Shown here piece by piece: positions 20,501-28,235 of a stretch of 56,288 bases of DNA (position 1 is the stretch's first letter; each line of letters opens with the position of its first letter). The position numbers and the translations under genes were made by a program. The notes under the pieces were generated by a model that was given only the letters and a program-made list of their open reading frames with translations, did no database searches and had not been told where the DNA came from. The stretch spans positions 1 through 56,288 of the IMG/VR virus record IMGVR_UViG_3300048030_000578. The stretch is one strand, 5' to 3'. Source of the DNA: a virus.

Positions 20501-22624
20501 AGATATAGGATCGTAGTTCGAAGGAATTAATACTTTTTTTAATTTTAAATGATATGATCTATCAGGCACTTTACTAAAATTTTTAGCATCAAATTTTATT
20601 TTACATAAAGCAGTATGGGGATAATTAAATTTAATACCAGATCTTTCTTGAACATCTACAAGCTGCAAAAGTCTTTGTTTATTTATTCCTCCTGCCGAAT
20701 CTACGTGGCTTTTATTATCATCATAAGCCTGGGCTGTATCATGAGTTACTCCTGATTTTTCCCCGGGATCGTACTCCGAGCTTAATTTGACAGCAGTTAT
20801 AATTGTAGATCCCTGCATCTGATTATAATTTTCTTCTGGATTAAATTCTATTTCAATATCAAATTTGTAAGGAGCTGTAGCAATACCTTCTATTATAAAA
20901 TAACTAGAGTCTGAGACATTTATTCCTATATTAGAAGAGTCTTTACTTAACTTCTTTAATTCTTCGTTTCGCACCGCTCGTACCGCTGGTGACGACAATC
21001 CGCTCAGAGCTGCAACCTGCTCATTAGTCAATTTTGTTAGAAGTTTACCCCACGGCCCGCTCGATAAGGAGGATTCTCTTGTTATGTCGACTAAGCCATC
21101 AACCTCGTCAGTATTTTTCCATTTTAAATAAATATCTAATTCTTGATTAGTCACCAGAACGCCGTTGCTATACGCAATGCCCGCTCTAATTTGACCTTCG
21201 GGTGTATTAATTCGGCTCGACTTAGTGAAACCTTTTCCTGAAGAAATTCCCCACTTACTCGATTTTTTACCAAAATTTCTTATATAATTAGCAACCTTCA
21301 CATAAGTATTTTTTTCTGCTGCAAATTCCGAAGCCCTTTTCGAGGCTTCTATTTGTTCAATTTCCCGTATCTTTCTTAACTCTGCATAATCCATTTCAAT
21401 AACCTCTTCGCCCTTGATGATAAATTTTAATCTTCTAACTCCGGATGAAAGATCTAATATATTAATCGGTTTTCCTTTTTTAGATATATAAACGGAAAAT
21501 CTACAAGAATTCTTAATAGTATTACCTTGATCGTCGTTTTGAGAAAGTTGTACGGCGAAAGTTACTATGCATTTATCTACAAATTGATTCCTTATGGCGT
21601 GAGTAAATTTTTTAGCTCCATTATTGACAGCGTCTTGAGCGAAATCATATTCTGATTTTGCATCACCATTAGCATATGGACTCGGGCCATAAAGAAGTGT
21701 CTCGTATTCTGAAACGTATGACACTTCATCGCTTAATACTTTGTATTCATAATCAGCACCGTAAGATATTTCTGGCATTTCTTCTTCTTCATTAAGAACG
21801 AAATTAAAGCTACCTTCCTCAAGGGAGCTTGTAGTAATTGTTTTTCTTCCAAATCCCCCCCTTTTTTTTCTTGTAGATGTAACAAAAGCTGATGGATTTT
21901 TTACAGGCACTCCATTAAGAAAAATTCCTTCGCGAATATCATTTCCATTTATAGCTCCTCCAGCTTGATTTACAAACCCTTCAATAGGGCCTTCACACAA
22001 TAAATCTATATATTCTATATTAGTATAAGACTCTAAAACTAAATCGCTTGAAGTATTTTGCGTTAGAAAATGATTACTTTTCTTCGCATCTATTACAGTA
22101 GATCCAACCATCATTCTTCCATACCCTAAAGGGACAGGAACGCCCTGAGAGGTCTTATTTTGAGATCCCGACAATAAAAACGATTTAGTTGAAACTTGCT
22201 CGCCAGGTTTTGGAGGTTCAGGAGGTTTAAATAAAGCTTGCATAACAAAACTTATCGCAACACTTATTGCGACAGCTTTAATAAAGCCTACCAGAGTAAA
22301 ACCTTTTATTGCGGTTACGATCGTAGTTATAACCCCGCCGCCTTGAATCGCGCAAATAAAATGAACTTCATTGTTTTTATAATTCATACCAAAGCTCTCG
22401 GGAGAGATAACATCTTCAATAGGAACACTATTTTTATTTTCGGATTTGCGTTTAGAAAGCATTACATATTCTGTACCCTCCCTACTTAATTTTAGCAAAT
22501 GTTCAAAGAAACCGTCTAAATTACATTCTAATGCCCACATTATTTCAGGAATTGTTATTGCGTCAACTTTTAATTTGCGCACAAACTTCTTACCTAAATC
22601 TCCATGTAAATAAACCGTTTTCAT
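17525..22624 (-). CDS. Fused lambda gpI-like tail assembly protein and gpJ-like tip attachment (central hub) protein
   Basis: The first ~180 of 1,699 residues match tail assembly protein I: VYLHGDLGKKF at the start, a long hydrophobic segment (about 98-132), a Pro-rich stretch, and QGVPVPLGYGRMMVGS (about 155-170). From about 200 the protein is J-like: YIDLLCEGPIEGFV, IFLNGVPV, an expanded hub body containing LVQNPRYGLGKYGL (about 745), and near the end FEVNGMEYNDSKFDSVD (about 1,650). In lambda I and J are separate genes. Residues about 1,355-1,455 hold an inserted Trp-rich domain (STSLGWIYIG, FFWFWSAEFGWVSTT, KWIYVKF). The protein should form the trimeric hub that closes the tail tube and contacts the receptor. 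AAGG directly before the ATG is the only SD-like sequence. Confidence 0.84.
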   Translation of the reverse strand: MKTVYLHGDLGKKFVRKLKVDAITIPEIMWALECNLDGFFEHLLKLSREGTEYVMLSKRKSENKNSVPIEDVISPESFGMNYKNNEVHFICAIQGGGVITTIVTAIKGFTLVGFIKAVAISVAISFVMQALFKPPEPPKPGEQVSTKSFLLSGSQNKTSQGVPVPLGYGRMMVGSTVIDAKKSNHFLTQNTSSDLVLESYTNIEYIDLLCEGPIEGFVNQAGGAINGNDIREGIFLNGVPVKNPSAFVTSTRKKRGGFGRKTITTSSLEEGSFNFVLNEEEEMPEISYGADYEYKVLSDEVSYVSEYETLLYGPSPYANGDAKSEYDFAQDAVNNGAKKFTHAIRNQFVDKCIVTFAVQLSQNDDQGNTIKNSCRFSVYISKKGKPINILDLSSGVRRLKFIIKGEEVIEMDYAELRKIREIEQIEASKRASEFAAEKNTYVKVANYIRNFGKKSSKWGISSGKGFTKSSRINTPEGQIRAGIAYSNGVLVTNQELDIYLKWKNTDEVDGLVDITRESSLSSGPWGKLLTKLTNEQVAALSGLSSPAVRAVRNEELKKLSKDSSNIGINVSDSSYFIIEGIATAPYKFDIEIEFNPEENYNQMQGSTIITAVKLSSEYDPGEKSGVTHDTAQAYDDNKSHVDSAGGINKQRLLQLVDVQERSGIKFNYPHTALCKIKFDAKNFSKVPDRSYHLKLKKVLIPSNYDPISRKYKGPWNGFFKGQTIDGSSVNNISDEFRYWTDNPAWIFYDLVQNPRYGLGKYGLEEYNIDKWQLYKAAKYCDELVETRHPPETLTFSPRSCATNNNISNQEGDGEEGSFEISFHQNGFYDSNGTDIEYTSYSEGEFRKDFGEGVEFRGLKVAIFMYQHNFSESTMQQNNARQLVRKNSCVRRGEIVIEERVLKESNPAKRSVTVFGPSLEEVPSTFSINGGRRTLGAACLQKSYPVVEPRFTCSTYIHERGQALTVMNNLASVFRGIIGYDFGKILTLQDSKKNPILLFNNSNISREAGFSYAGMDKNKKFTSCLVRFNNKNKNYKPDLVYEEDASAMRVYGYQEKEIMGLGITSETQARRLARWVLYSSQLENEKISFTTSEEGSYLYPGAIFEVSDENRAGRNMSGRVLDISSFEDGAPYILIDKSARDFVSTSKVEFTVNVGLPFLTDKIIDGRASSHKSSEDQDAEIESYNTPQALKFQASIGVNENINKFGPQGQKTILSNLIVKIPFSVDLNKNVIKAYNHNLENGDRVRFISSGLLPAGLDKLRVGSSSYFVVNAGLHTFQVASTLNGDHINISDRGRDQFSNTGGLHYFAVESSTFTKRYIDQVEIGASYSLQGIFGSEITEQATHNPSDLENYFIFTSEIESDWYESLMFGTVNIPSDNGFIFSTSLGWIYIGSMNYARNDDNEFFWFWSAEFGWVSTTNNLYNQYWWSSNDQKWIYVKFLQTGSNFSPLMFFVFQENHNYSKNDIYSIPDGGDFSILHAASSGFWITSKANMGSSQIQQFLGVTPSEVEAELTLQDVQKNPAYHSAVISDWEKISSLNNDVTNMDALRIKFESGHGLDFFKNNKITIRDFDSSSSSLDDNVINKTWNIIFISNDEIELIDSSHAYSIFDVTINDKGSVEYIESIQNRLFRSFESQLFRVLSVKEVEDRKFEVNGMEYNDSKFDSVDKNLSIKMPALPIPPQADMSLPEPPENLVLTDLTI

Positions 22625-22647
22625 CCTTATACCTTTAGCTTATTACA

Positions 22648-22956
22648 CTAATTATTTAAAAAATAAAAACTATCATCAATAAGCCCATAAATTAAAAAAG
22701 GAACGCTAATTTGCTTCTGAAAAATAATATCAGTTTTCGAGGGTTTGCATGTTCCTATCACATGAGAATGATAAATGCATGAGACATCTTTTTCAATTAA
22801 TAATACTGGATTTAGTAAAAAATGATACTTAGGATTATTACTTAAATTTTTGCAAGAATACACTTCTCCATCTTCTATAAAACCACAAACTTCCTCGTTT
22901 GGATTTTTTAAAGCATATTTTTTTATTTTTTCCTTTGCTTCATCTGAAATTATCAT
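22648..22956 (-). CDS. JAMM/MPN metalloprotease-like tail tip protein (lambda gpK N-terminal domain)
   Basis: The 102-residue protein has a complete JAMM zinc site: E22 in NEEVCGFI, then H63-x-H65 in YHSHVIG, S73 and D76 in KPSKTD, that is E ... HxH-x7-S-x2-D. Lambda gpK pairs this domain with an NlpC/P60 peptidase, but here only the JAMM half is present. It sits between the L- and I/J-like genes, the usual position of K, and overlaps the upstream L-like gene by 4 nt (ATGA). It probably works in tail-tip assembly or maturation; the substrate is unknown. Confidence 0.85.
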   Translation of the reverse strand: MIISDEAKEKIKKYALKNPNEEVCGFIEDGEVYSCKNLSNNPKYHFLLNPVLLIEKDVSCIYHSHVIGTCKPSKTDIIFQKQISVPFLIYGLIDDSFYFLNN

Positions 22957-24032
22957 CCTTCAACTGGAAACTTTTCCGTGCCAGGAAATCCCCCAAACGG
23001 CAAAGAATCTATATTTGATTTATTATATTCTCCCAATAATTCTTTATCAAACCTAAGAGCGCAAGCGTCTAAAGTTTTTGAGCACTCATCCTTCAGCCAG
23101 TAATCTTTATCAACAAAAGGGTGGTGTTCTTTTGCAATCTCATGACTCTGAACACAAACAAATACGCTTGGGGTTATTCTATAAGGATTATCACTTCCTT
23201 TTCCTACGATTTTAACTATGTCCCCCAATGAATAACCTTTTATATTTCCTGCGTTTCCATTTTTGCCATATCGATTCCACTCGGAAATTTCATTAAAAGT
23301 TAAATTACTATCAATGCTTCCCCCAGCTCCTGCTTTATTTTTGTTTTTAGCGAAACCATGAATCAAAGATGTTCCTTCCGAAGTTTCAATAGGTAAACCT
23401 TTATAACCACAGCCTATACTACATCTATATTTCCAAGTGCAATAAGAAGATAAAACCGTCCTTGCAGGTACGTACGCATCTTGAAGCTCTAAGGCTGAGA
23501 CTAACTCAAATTCAATTACGCTATTAGCTTCCATTACTTTTTTGTTTATAAAAAACACATCGTCAGGAAAATGGGCGTCAGGATCAGGAGTACCAAACGA
23601 GTTGTCTCCAGAATCATTTGAATTTCTATTAAGATAATTTTTTTCATCTAGAAATCTAGCATAGGTTCTTTTCCTTGTAATCTTGCAATTAGCAAAATCT
23701 TTATTGCTTTTAAATATAATAGACAAAACACCTTCTGGATTAGCGATTTTAAGCTTAGGCCTAGGAAGCTTACCGTCTCCTGTTTTTTCGAAACCCTCTG
23801 CTTCTATAGGCATGGGTTGATATGCATTACCTTGCCAATAAATTGGATTAGAGCCGTTAATCATACCGCAGAACCTATATATAGAACTGTCCCCAAAATT
23901 GACGTTTGCTATATCATTAAGGTAAGCAATATTTTCCTGCATAATACTAAAATCTATCTCATATAGCTCTATAAGAGCATCAGGAGCTATAGAAAGCATT
24001 TGCTTTGATAGATTTGATGTTGATTTACTCAT
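22953..24032 (-). CDS. Minor tail protein L-like, with conserved four-cysteine cluster
   Basis: The 359-residue protein shows gpL signatures. The N-terminal part contains PDALIELYEIDF and WQGNAYQPMPIEAEGFE. A Cys-rich C-terminal part has YCTWKYRCSIGCGYKG (about 196-211) and, 100 residues later, ECSKTLDACALRF. In lambda-type gpL these cysteines bind an iron-sulfur cluster at the tail tip. Between the two Cys groups lies an unusually long insert (about 212-313) including YSLGDIVKIVG and VFVCVQSHE ... DKDYWLKD, a Tyr/Trp-rich pattern resembling the carbohydrate-binding-type modules in the neighbouring fibre. It overlaps the M-like gene upstream by 8 nt and the K-like gene downstream by 4 nt. Confidence 0.82.
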   Translation of the reverse strand: MSKSTSNLSKQMLSIAPDALIELYEIDFSIMQENIAYLNDIANVNFGDSSIYRFCGMINGSNPIYWQGNAYQPMPIEAEGFEKTGDGKLPRPKLKIANPEGVLSIIFKSNKDFANCKITRKRTYARFLDEKNYLNRNSNDSGDNSFGTPDPDAHFPDDVFFINKKVMEANSVIEFELVSALELQDAYVPARTVLSSYCTWKYRCSIGCGYKGLPIETSEGTSLIHGFAKNKNKAGAGGSIDSNLTFNEISEWNRYGKNGNAGNIKGYSLGDIVKIVGKGSDNPYRITPSVFVCVQSHEIAKEHHPFVDKDYWLKDECSKTLDACALRFDKELLGEYNKSNIDSLPFGGFPGTEKFPVEG

Positions 24033-27000
24033 TTACTTCTATATATATTTGAATTTGACCTTTTTGTGGACTTAGAAATGTATCACTGTTTATTATAATA
24101 TTTTGAGAAAAATATCTATTTTGTTTAGATAAAACAACCTTATTCGTTTCATAATCACTAGCCGAATGAACTTGATGATAATAATAATTAAATAAGTCAG
24201 CGTGGTACTTCACATAAGCTTCGTAATCATTTGATCCATTTACTTTAGGCATAAATCTACCTTCGCCACTTCCATAGCTTTGCCAATGACTCGCCCCCCA
24301 TGAAGCCATGGAAGTTGAGCTTGATTTCAAAGTTCTTACTAAAATTTCATCATTATTTTGATCCACAAGGAAATCTTCTATATCTAAACTTGAAGGAAGG
24401 TAAACTACATAAAGATAACCTCCTTGGCCAGGCTTTAACTTATTTGTTTTTCTAATAGAAGTAAATATAGAAGATATAAAGTAACTAGATTCAGAATAGT
24501 TGGTGGATTGCCCAGCAGTAATTCTCTTTATATCTCCATTATTTCTTTGAAAATATTCATTCAATTCAACTCCATCTGCATCAACTTCTGTAAAATATTC
24601 GCCACCCTCAATCCCATTATCATAACCCTCTAACCTTATTGTTTTACCGTTAAGGCCAAAAGGTAGGTTATGTGGAAAGGAAGCGTCGTATGAAGGAATT
24701 GGATATGTGTAATCTTCTTTAGATAATTCTTCTTCAACTATAATAGCCGGATTATTTGGCGCATTTCCTAAAATAGAAAAATTAACATCATTTGAATTTG
24801 TATCTAGCGATATTGAACTTATATTTACGGTTTCTCCTCCAACATTCTCTAAAAACATTTTTTTCCTTAAAACTTTATTTGGGTTTATATTATCGTCGCC
24901 TAATTTAGATGCAAAAATCAAAGGGTTAGTAAAGTGTAATTCACCCGGCCCAACAATTGGCTGTGTTGAAAAATTAGTTAATGTTTGCGCTTCAAAATTA
25001 AATGGATATTGCTCGAAAACTGCGGTTATATCATGATTATTTTTATATTTATAAGTATGATTCCAGGATTGGCATACAAAATTTTGCGGAGCTTCATATG
25101 GAGCTGGGGGAGAAAATAAAAATGGAATATAACCTAAATGACTTTCTAAAAAATGAAGTATAGCATAAGCCTCTTCGTCGCTTCTATTATTAAATTTTAA
25201 ATTTAATTTTAGTAAACTTTCATTGATTCCATCGTTATAGATTTGACTATACTTAGAACTTAAAGAAACTGTATTTAATCTAGGTTTTTGATTAACATTT
25301 AAACCTATAGAAGGTAGCCAAAAGAATTCTCTAGTCCAATACTCTTTATTAATATCAGCATATTCACCGCTAGCCCTAGTCCATTCAGAATTTTTTATTA
25401 CCGGATCCTTGCCGGCGACGCCTGTTTGATTATACCAATAATAATATTGATTATTTATTTCTGAATATGCAATATCATTTCTTTGATAAGTTTCACTACT
25501 ATCATAGCTAGGAGCTCTTTTAGTGAACAATGATTCTCCTTTGTTTAGAATAGAAGTATTTAAATTAGTTAAGTTAAGATTTATATCATTACTGTCTTCA
25601 AAATTCAATGAATGATTAAAATTTGCGCAATAAAATGTTTTAGATTGATTACTTAAAGAATCATAAGGATGAAACGTTGAATTTCCATCCCACCTAAATC
25701 CAGAAATTCCTTGAGAATATTTTAAATAACTTATATTTTTATCTTTTTCTAATTGACCAAGATGATTTTCTACAAAATGAATAATTGCATTAGCCTCTTT
25801 ATTAGTTCTATTTGCAAATTTTAAATTAGCTTGAAATTTCAAGGAGTTAGTTGAAACCGGAAACAATTTATAATAACCATTTCCATAATCCATTCTTCTA
25901 TTTTTTGCTTCAAACTGAATATTAGATCCGTAATCCGCATCGAAGAAAAACCTATCGGTAACCCAACTATCACTACCATTAGGGTCTTCATTTATTGCGG
26001 TTAAAATAATTTCATGAGAACCAGCTTCTTCAAGAGAATTAATAGCTATCTGATCAGTTACTCCCTGGATCTGAATTCTATCAAATTTACCATCTCCAAC
26101 TCTATTTTCCGAGTCTAGATCCGGATTATCTTTAGGGGTTCTGCTTTGAGAACTGTTTTTTTGTAAATTATGTTTTTTATCTATTACATAATAAGATTCA
26201 TTATTATAATTATAAAATCCTCCTTTATATAAATTAGTATCACTTGGTTTATATATGTATACCCAACCATCCGGCCCAAGAGTATCAATCATAGAATCTT
26301 GTTGAAAATCATTTTTACCCAATGTATATATCACACCTCTTCGTCTTCGCGTAGAACTGTTTGTAGGTAATGAAGTATATTCTGCTGAAGTAATTGTTAG
26401 ATTTTGCCAAGAGTCAATAAAATCTTGTTGATCTTCTCTCAGGTTATTTCCATTTTTATCCACCAGCAAAACACCTATTAAATCTTGCGTACTATGCAAA
26501 TTACTTGAAGCGGAAATAGAATGATTGTGAGAAGCTTCAATATAAACGAATCCATTTTGAGCAGATTTATCATTTCCAAGAGCTAATTTATCAGCATAAA
26601 TCCAAACGCCTTGTCCAGCCCTCAAAGAAGAGTCTCCTCTAATATTATCTGCAGGTTTCCAAAACCAAAAACTTTGAGTATATTGTCCATTTTCCTTTTC
26701 AGGGGAAATATATATCCAACCCCAAAACAAATGAAAGATCCACGAACTACTTGAAGAAGGGACATAAAACTCAGTTTCATCTATAGCAATATCAGAATTC
26801 TCTTTATTAGCAACCACAAACCAATCAGAACTATACCACCCATCTACAGATAGATCTATAGAAGAACCTCCTAAAGAACCTGCTATAGTTCCATCTGAAT
26901 CATAATCTAAAGAAGAAACATAATTTTTCTTAATATCTATAACATTATACAAACCCGAAGCGTTTTGAATGCATCCTTCTAAATTTATAGTTTGACCGAC

Positions 27001-27315
27001 TTTTAAAGTATTACCTAAGCCATCTGTCTCACTATGATCATCAAGTATATAATGAGATTCTCTTCCGTTTACAGTAGGGCCGTCAGGGTCCAAGGTAAAC
27101 CTATGGGATCCAGATAAAATAGCTCCACCGCCATAAGACATATCTTCGGTGGCGTAATAAAATAACCCATCGCCAGTATTATATACAAAATCAAATTTTT
27201 CATAAGAAGCTCCGGCTTGAAATATTCCCGAATAATTAGAGGTATGAGTTACTCTTTCATGAGAATACTTCGCATTTGAACTTTGATTATATGATTCAGG
27301 AAAAGGTAGTGTCAT
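24025..27315 (-). CDS. Enlarged minor tail protein M-like, with two M-type domains and Trp-rich inserts
   Basis: Lambda gpM has about 110 residues; this protein has 1,096. Two copies of the M-like core are visible: ANLKFANRTNKEANAIIHFV (from about 495) and KFNNRSDEEAYAILHFLESH (about 705-726). Each is followed by a 'P...F.C..W.H......N.I' segment (for example NFVCQSWNHTYKYKNNHDI). N-terminal to them (about 155-265) is a Trp-rich domain (WIFHLFWGWIYIS, SFWFWKP, GVWIYADK), and there are further 'Y..ND..Y' type modules. A C-terminal region of about 280 residues is not recognised. The order L-M upstream of I/J is as in lambda. It starts with ATG overlapping the previous stop. Confidence 0.74.
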   Translation of the reverse strand: MTLPFPESYNQSSNAKYSHERVTHTSNYSGIFQAGASYEKFDFVYNTGDGLFYYATEDMSYGGGAILSGSHRFTLDPDGPTVNGRESHYILDDHSETDGLGNTLKVGQTINLEGCIQNASGLYNVIDIKKNYVSSLDYDSDGTIAGSLGGSSIDLSVDGWYSSDWFVVANKENSDIAIDETEFYVPSSSSSWIFHLFWGWIYISPEKENGQYTQSFWFWKPADNIRGDSSLRAGQGVWIYADKLALGNDKSAQNGFVYIEASHNHSISASSNLHSTQDLIGVLLVDKNGNNLREDQQDFIDSWQNLTITSAEYTSLPTNSSTRRRRGVIYTLGKNDFQQDSMIDTLGPDGWVYIYKPSDTNLYKGGFYNYNNESYYVIDKKHNLQKNSSQSRTPKDNPDLDSENRVGDGKFDRIQIQGVTDQIAINSLEEAGSHEIILTAINEDPNGSDSWVTDRFFFDADYGSNIQFEAKNRRMDYGNGYYKLFPVSTNSLKFQANLKFANRTNKEANAIIHFVENHLGQLEKDKNISYLKYSQGISGFRWDGNSTFHPYDSLSNQSKTFYCANFNHSLNFEDSNDINLNLTNLNTSILNKGESLFTKRAPSYDSSETYQRNDIAYSEINNQYYYWYNQTGVAGKDPVIKNSEWTRASGEYADINKEYWTREFFWLPSIGLNVNQKPRLNTVSLSSKYSQIYNDGINESLLKLNLKFNNRSDEEAYAILHFLESHLGYIPFLFSPPAPYEAPQNFVCQSWNHTYKYKNNHDITAVFEQYPFNFEAQTLTNFSTQPIVGPGELHFTNPLIFASKLGDDNINPNKVLRKKMFLENVGGETVNISSISLDTNSNDVNFSILGNAPNNPAIIVEEELSKEDYTYPIPSYDASFPHNLPFGLNGKTIRLEGYDNGIEGGEYFTEVDADGVELNEYFQRNNGDIKRITAGQSTNYSESSYFISSIFTSIRKTNKLKPGQGGYLYVVYLPSSLDIEDFLVDQNNDEILVRTLKSSSTSMASWGASHWQSYGSGEGRFMPKVNGSNDYEAYVKYHADLFNYYYHQVHSASDYETNKVVLSKQNRYFSQNIIINSDTFLSPQKGQIQIYIEVNE

Positions 27316-28235
27316 TTGATTACCTCCTTAATAGTCATAGATCCTTTTGCATAACTACCTTCTGAAACTTCTAGTGATTGAGTATGTATTTTACCTGATG
27401 TTGAAAATTTAGCAACCTGTTGTCCTGTTAGTCCGTACAAGTAAGCGGTGACTGTCGAATCTTTTAAGCCAAAAGGGCTTGAAGCATTTTGTTGATCTCC
27501 GTAAGGATTAAGATTAGGAATAAGTTCGTTAGATTCAATATTCATTTCGCTAGTGATATTTTCTGCGGTGATTCTGTATGGAGTTGCTCCTTCCGGTCTT
27601 GTGTTTACAGAAGTATGTTCGTTATCGCGAATATGGCTATGAACTTTTCTTGTCACATTTATATTATATTTTAGATTACTAATCTCAAATTTTCTACCCA
27701 TCGCACTTTCTGCATCAGCCCCACTTATCTTAACATTACCAAACGATTGTAATCCATGAGCGAAATCCACAACAGGCTGAGCGAATCTATCTATAGCTTC
27801 TCTATATCTTTTAATAGTGCTGTATATATCATAAACCGCAGTAGCAATTAAATTCTTGAAAGGCGATAAAGTAAAACTAAAGCTTTTAAGAAACATTCCA
27901 TCAAATTTATATCTCCCGACAATATTATCGTTAATTGGTGCATCAGACATACCAGCTTTTATTTCAAACATTCTTTCTATTGAGTTAGGATTATTATTCA
28001 CTAAGAAAGTTTCAGCAGATATATAAAAATTTATTTCTAATTGCCCTTGAAGCATTCCAATGGGAGAAAATTCAATAAATTGAGTTGGCGCTCCGCATAT
28101 ACTAAGATTTGTTCTACCGTAAACTTTTTCTTCAGTAAGTTTTGGAGAAATAGATAAATTTGCAGCATTTACCATAATATTCTTGCCTCCAATTTGAATA
28201 CGGCTATTTTCAAATCTCAAAAACGAATTGCTCAT
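27312..28235 (-). CDS. Tail-tube-like / minor tail structural protein
   Basis: This 307-residue protein begins FLRFENSRIQIGGKNIMVNA. Its alternating beta pattern (FLKSFSFTLSPFKNLIATAVYDIY, then FEISNLKYNINVTRK, and the C-terminal KIHTQSLEVSEGSYAKGSMT) is like that of the 559-residue neighbour and more distantly of the two tail-tube-like proteins at 41,097 and 42,442. It lies between the tape measure protein and the M-like protein, overlapping both neighbours by 4 nt. It probably forms a ring in the distal tail, as tail-tube-derived proteins do. No catalytic motif is seen. Confidence 0.55.
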   Translation of the reverse strand: MSNSFLRFENSRIQIGGKNIMVNAANLSISPKLTEEKVYGRTNLSICGAPTQFIEFSPIGMLQGQLEINFYISAETFLVNNNPNSIERMFEIKAGMSDAPINDNIVGRYKFDGMFLKSFSFTLSPFKNLIATAVYDIYSTIKRYREAIDRFAQPVVDFAHGLQSFGNVKISGADAESAMGRKFEISNLKYNINVTRKVHSHIRDNEHTSVNTRPEGATPYRITAENITSEMNIESNELIPNLNPYGDQQNASSPFGLKDSTVTAYLYGLTGQQVAKFSTSGKIHTQSLEVSEGSYAKGSMTIKEVIK

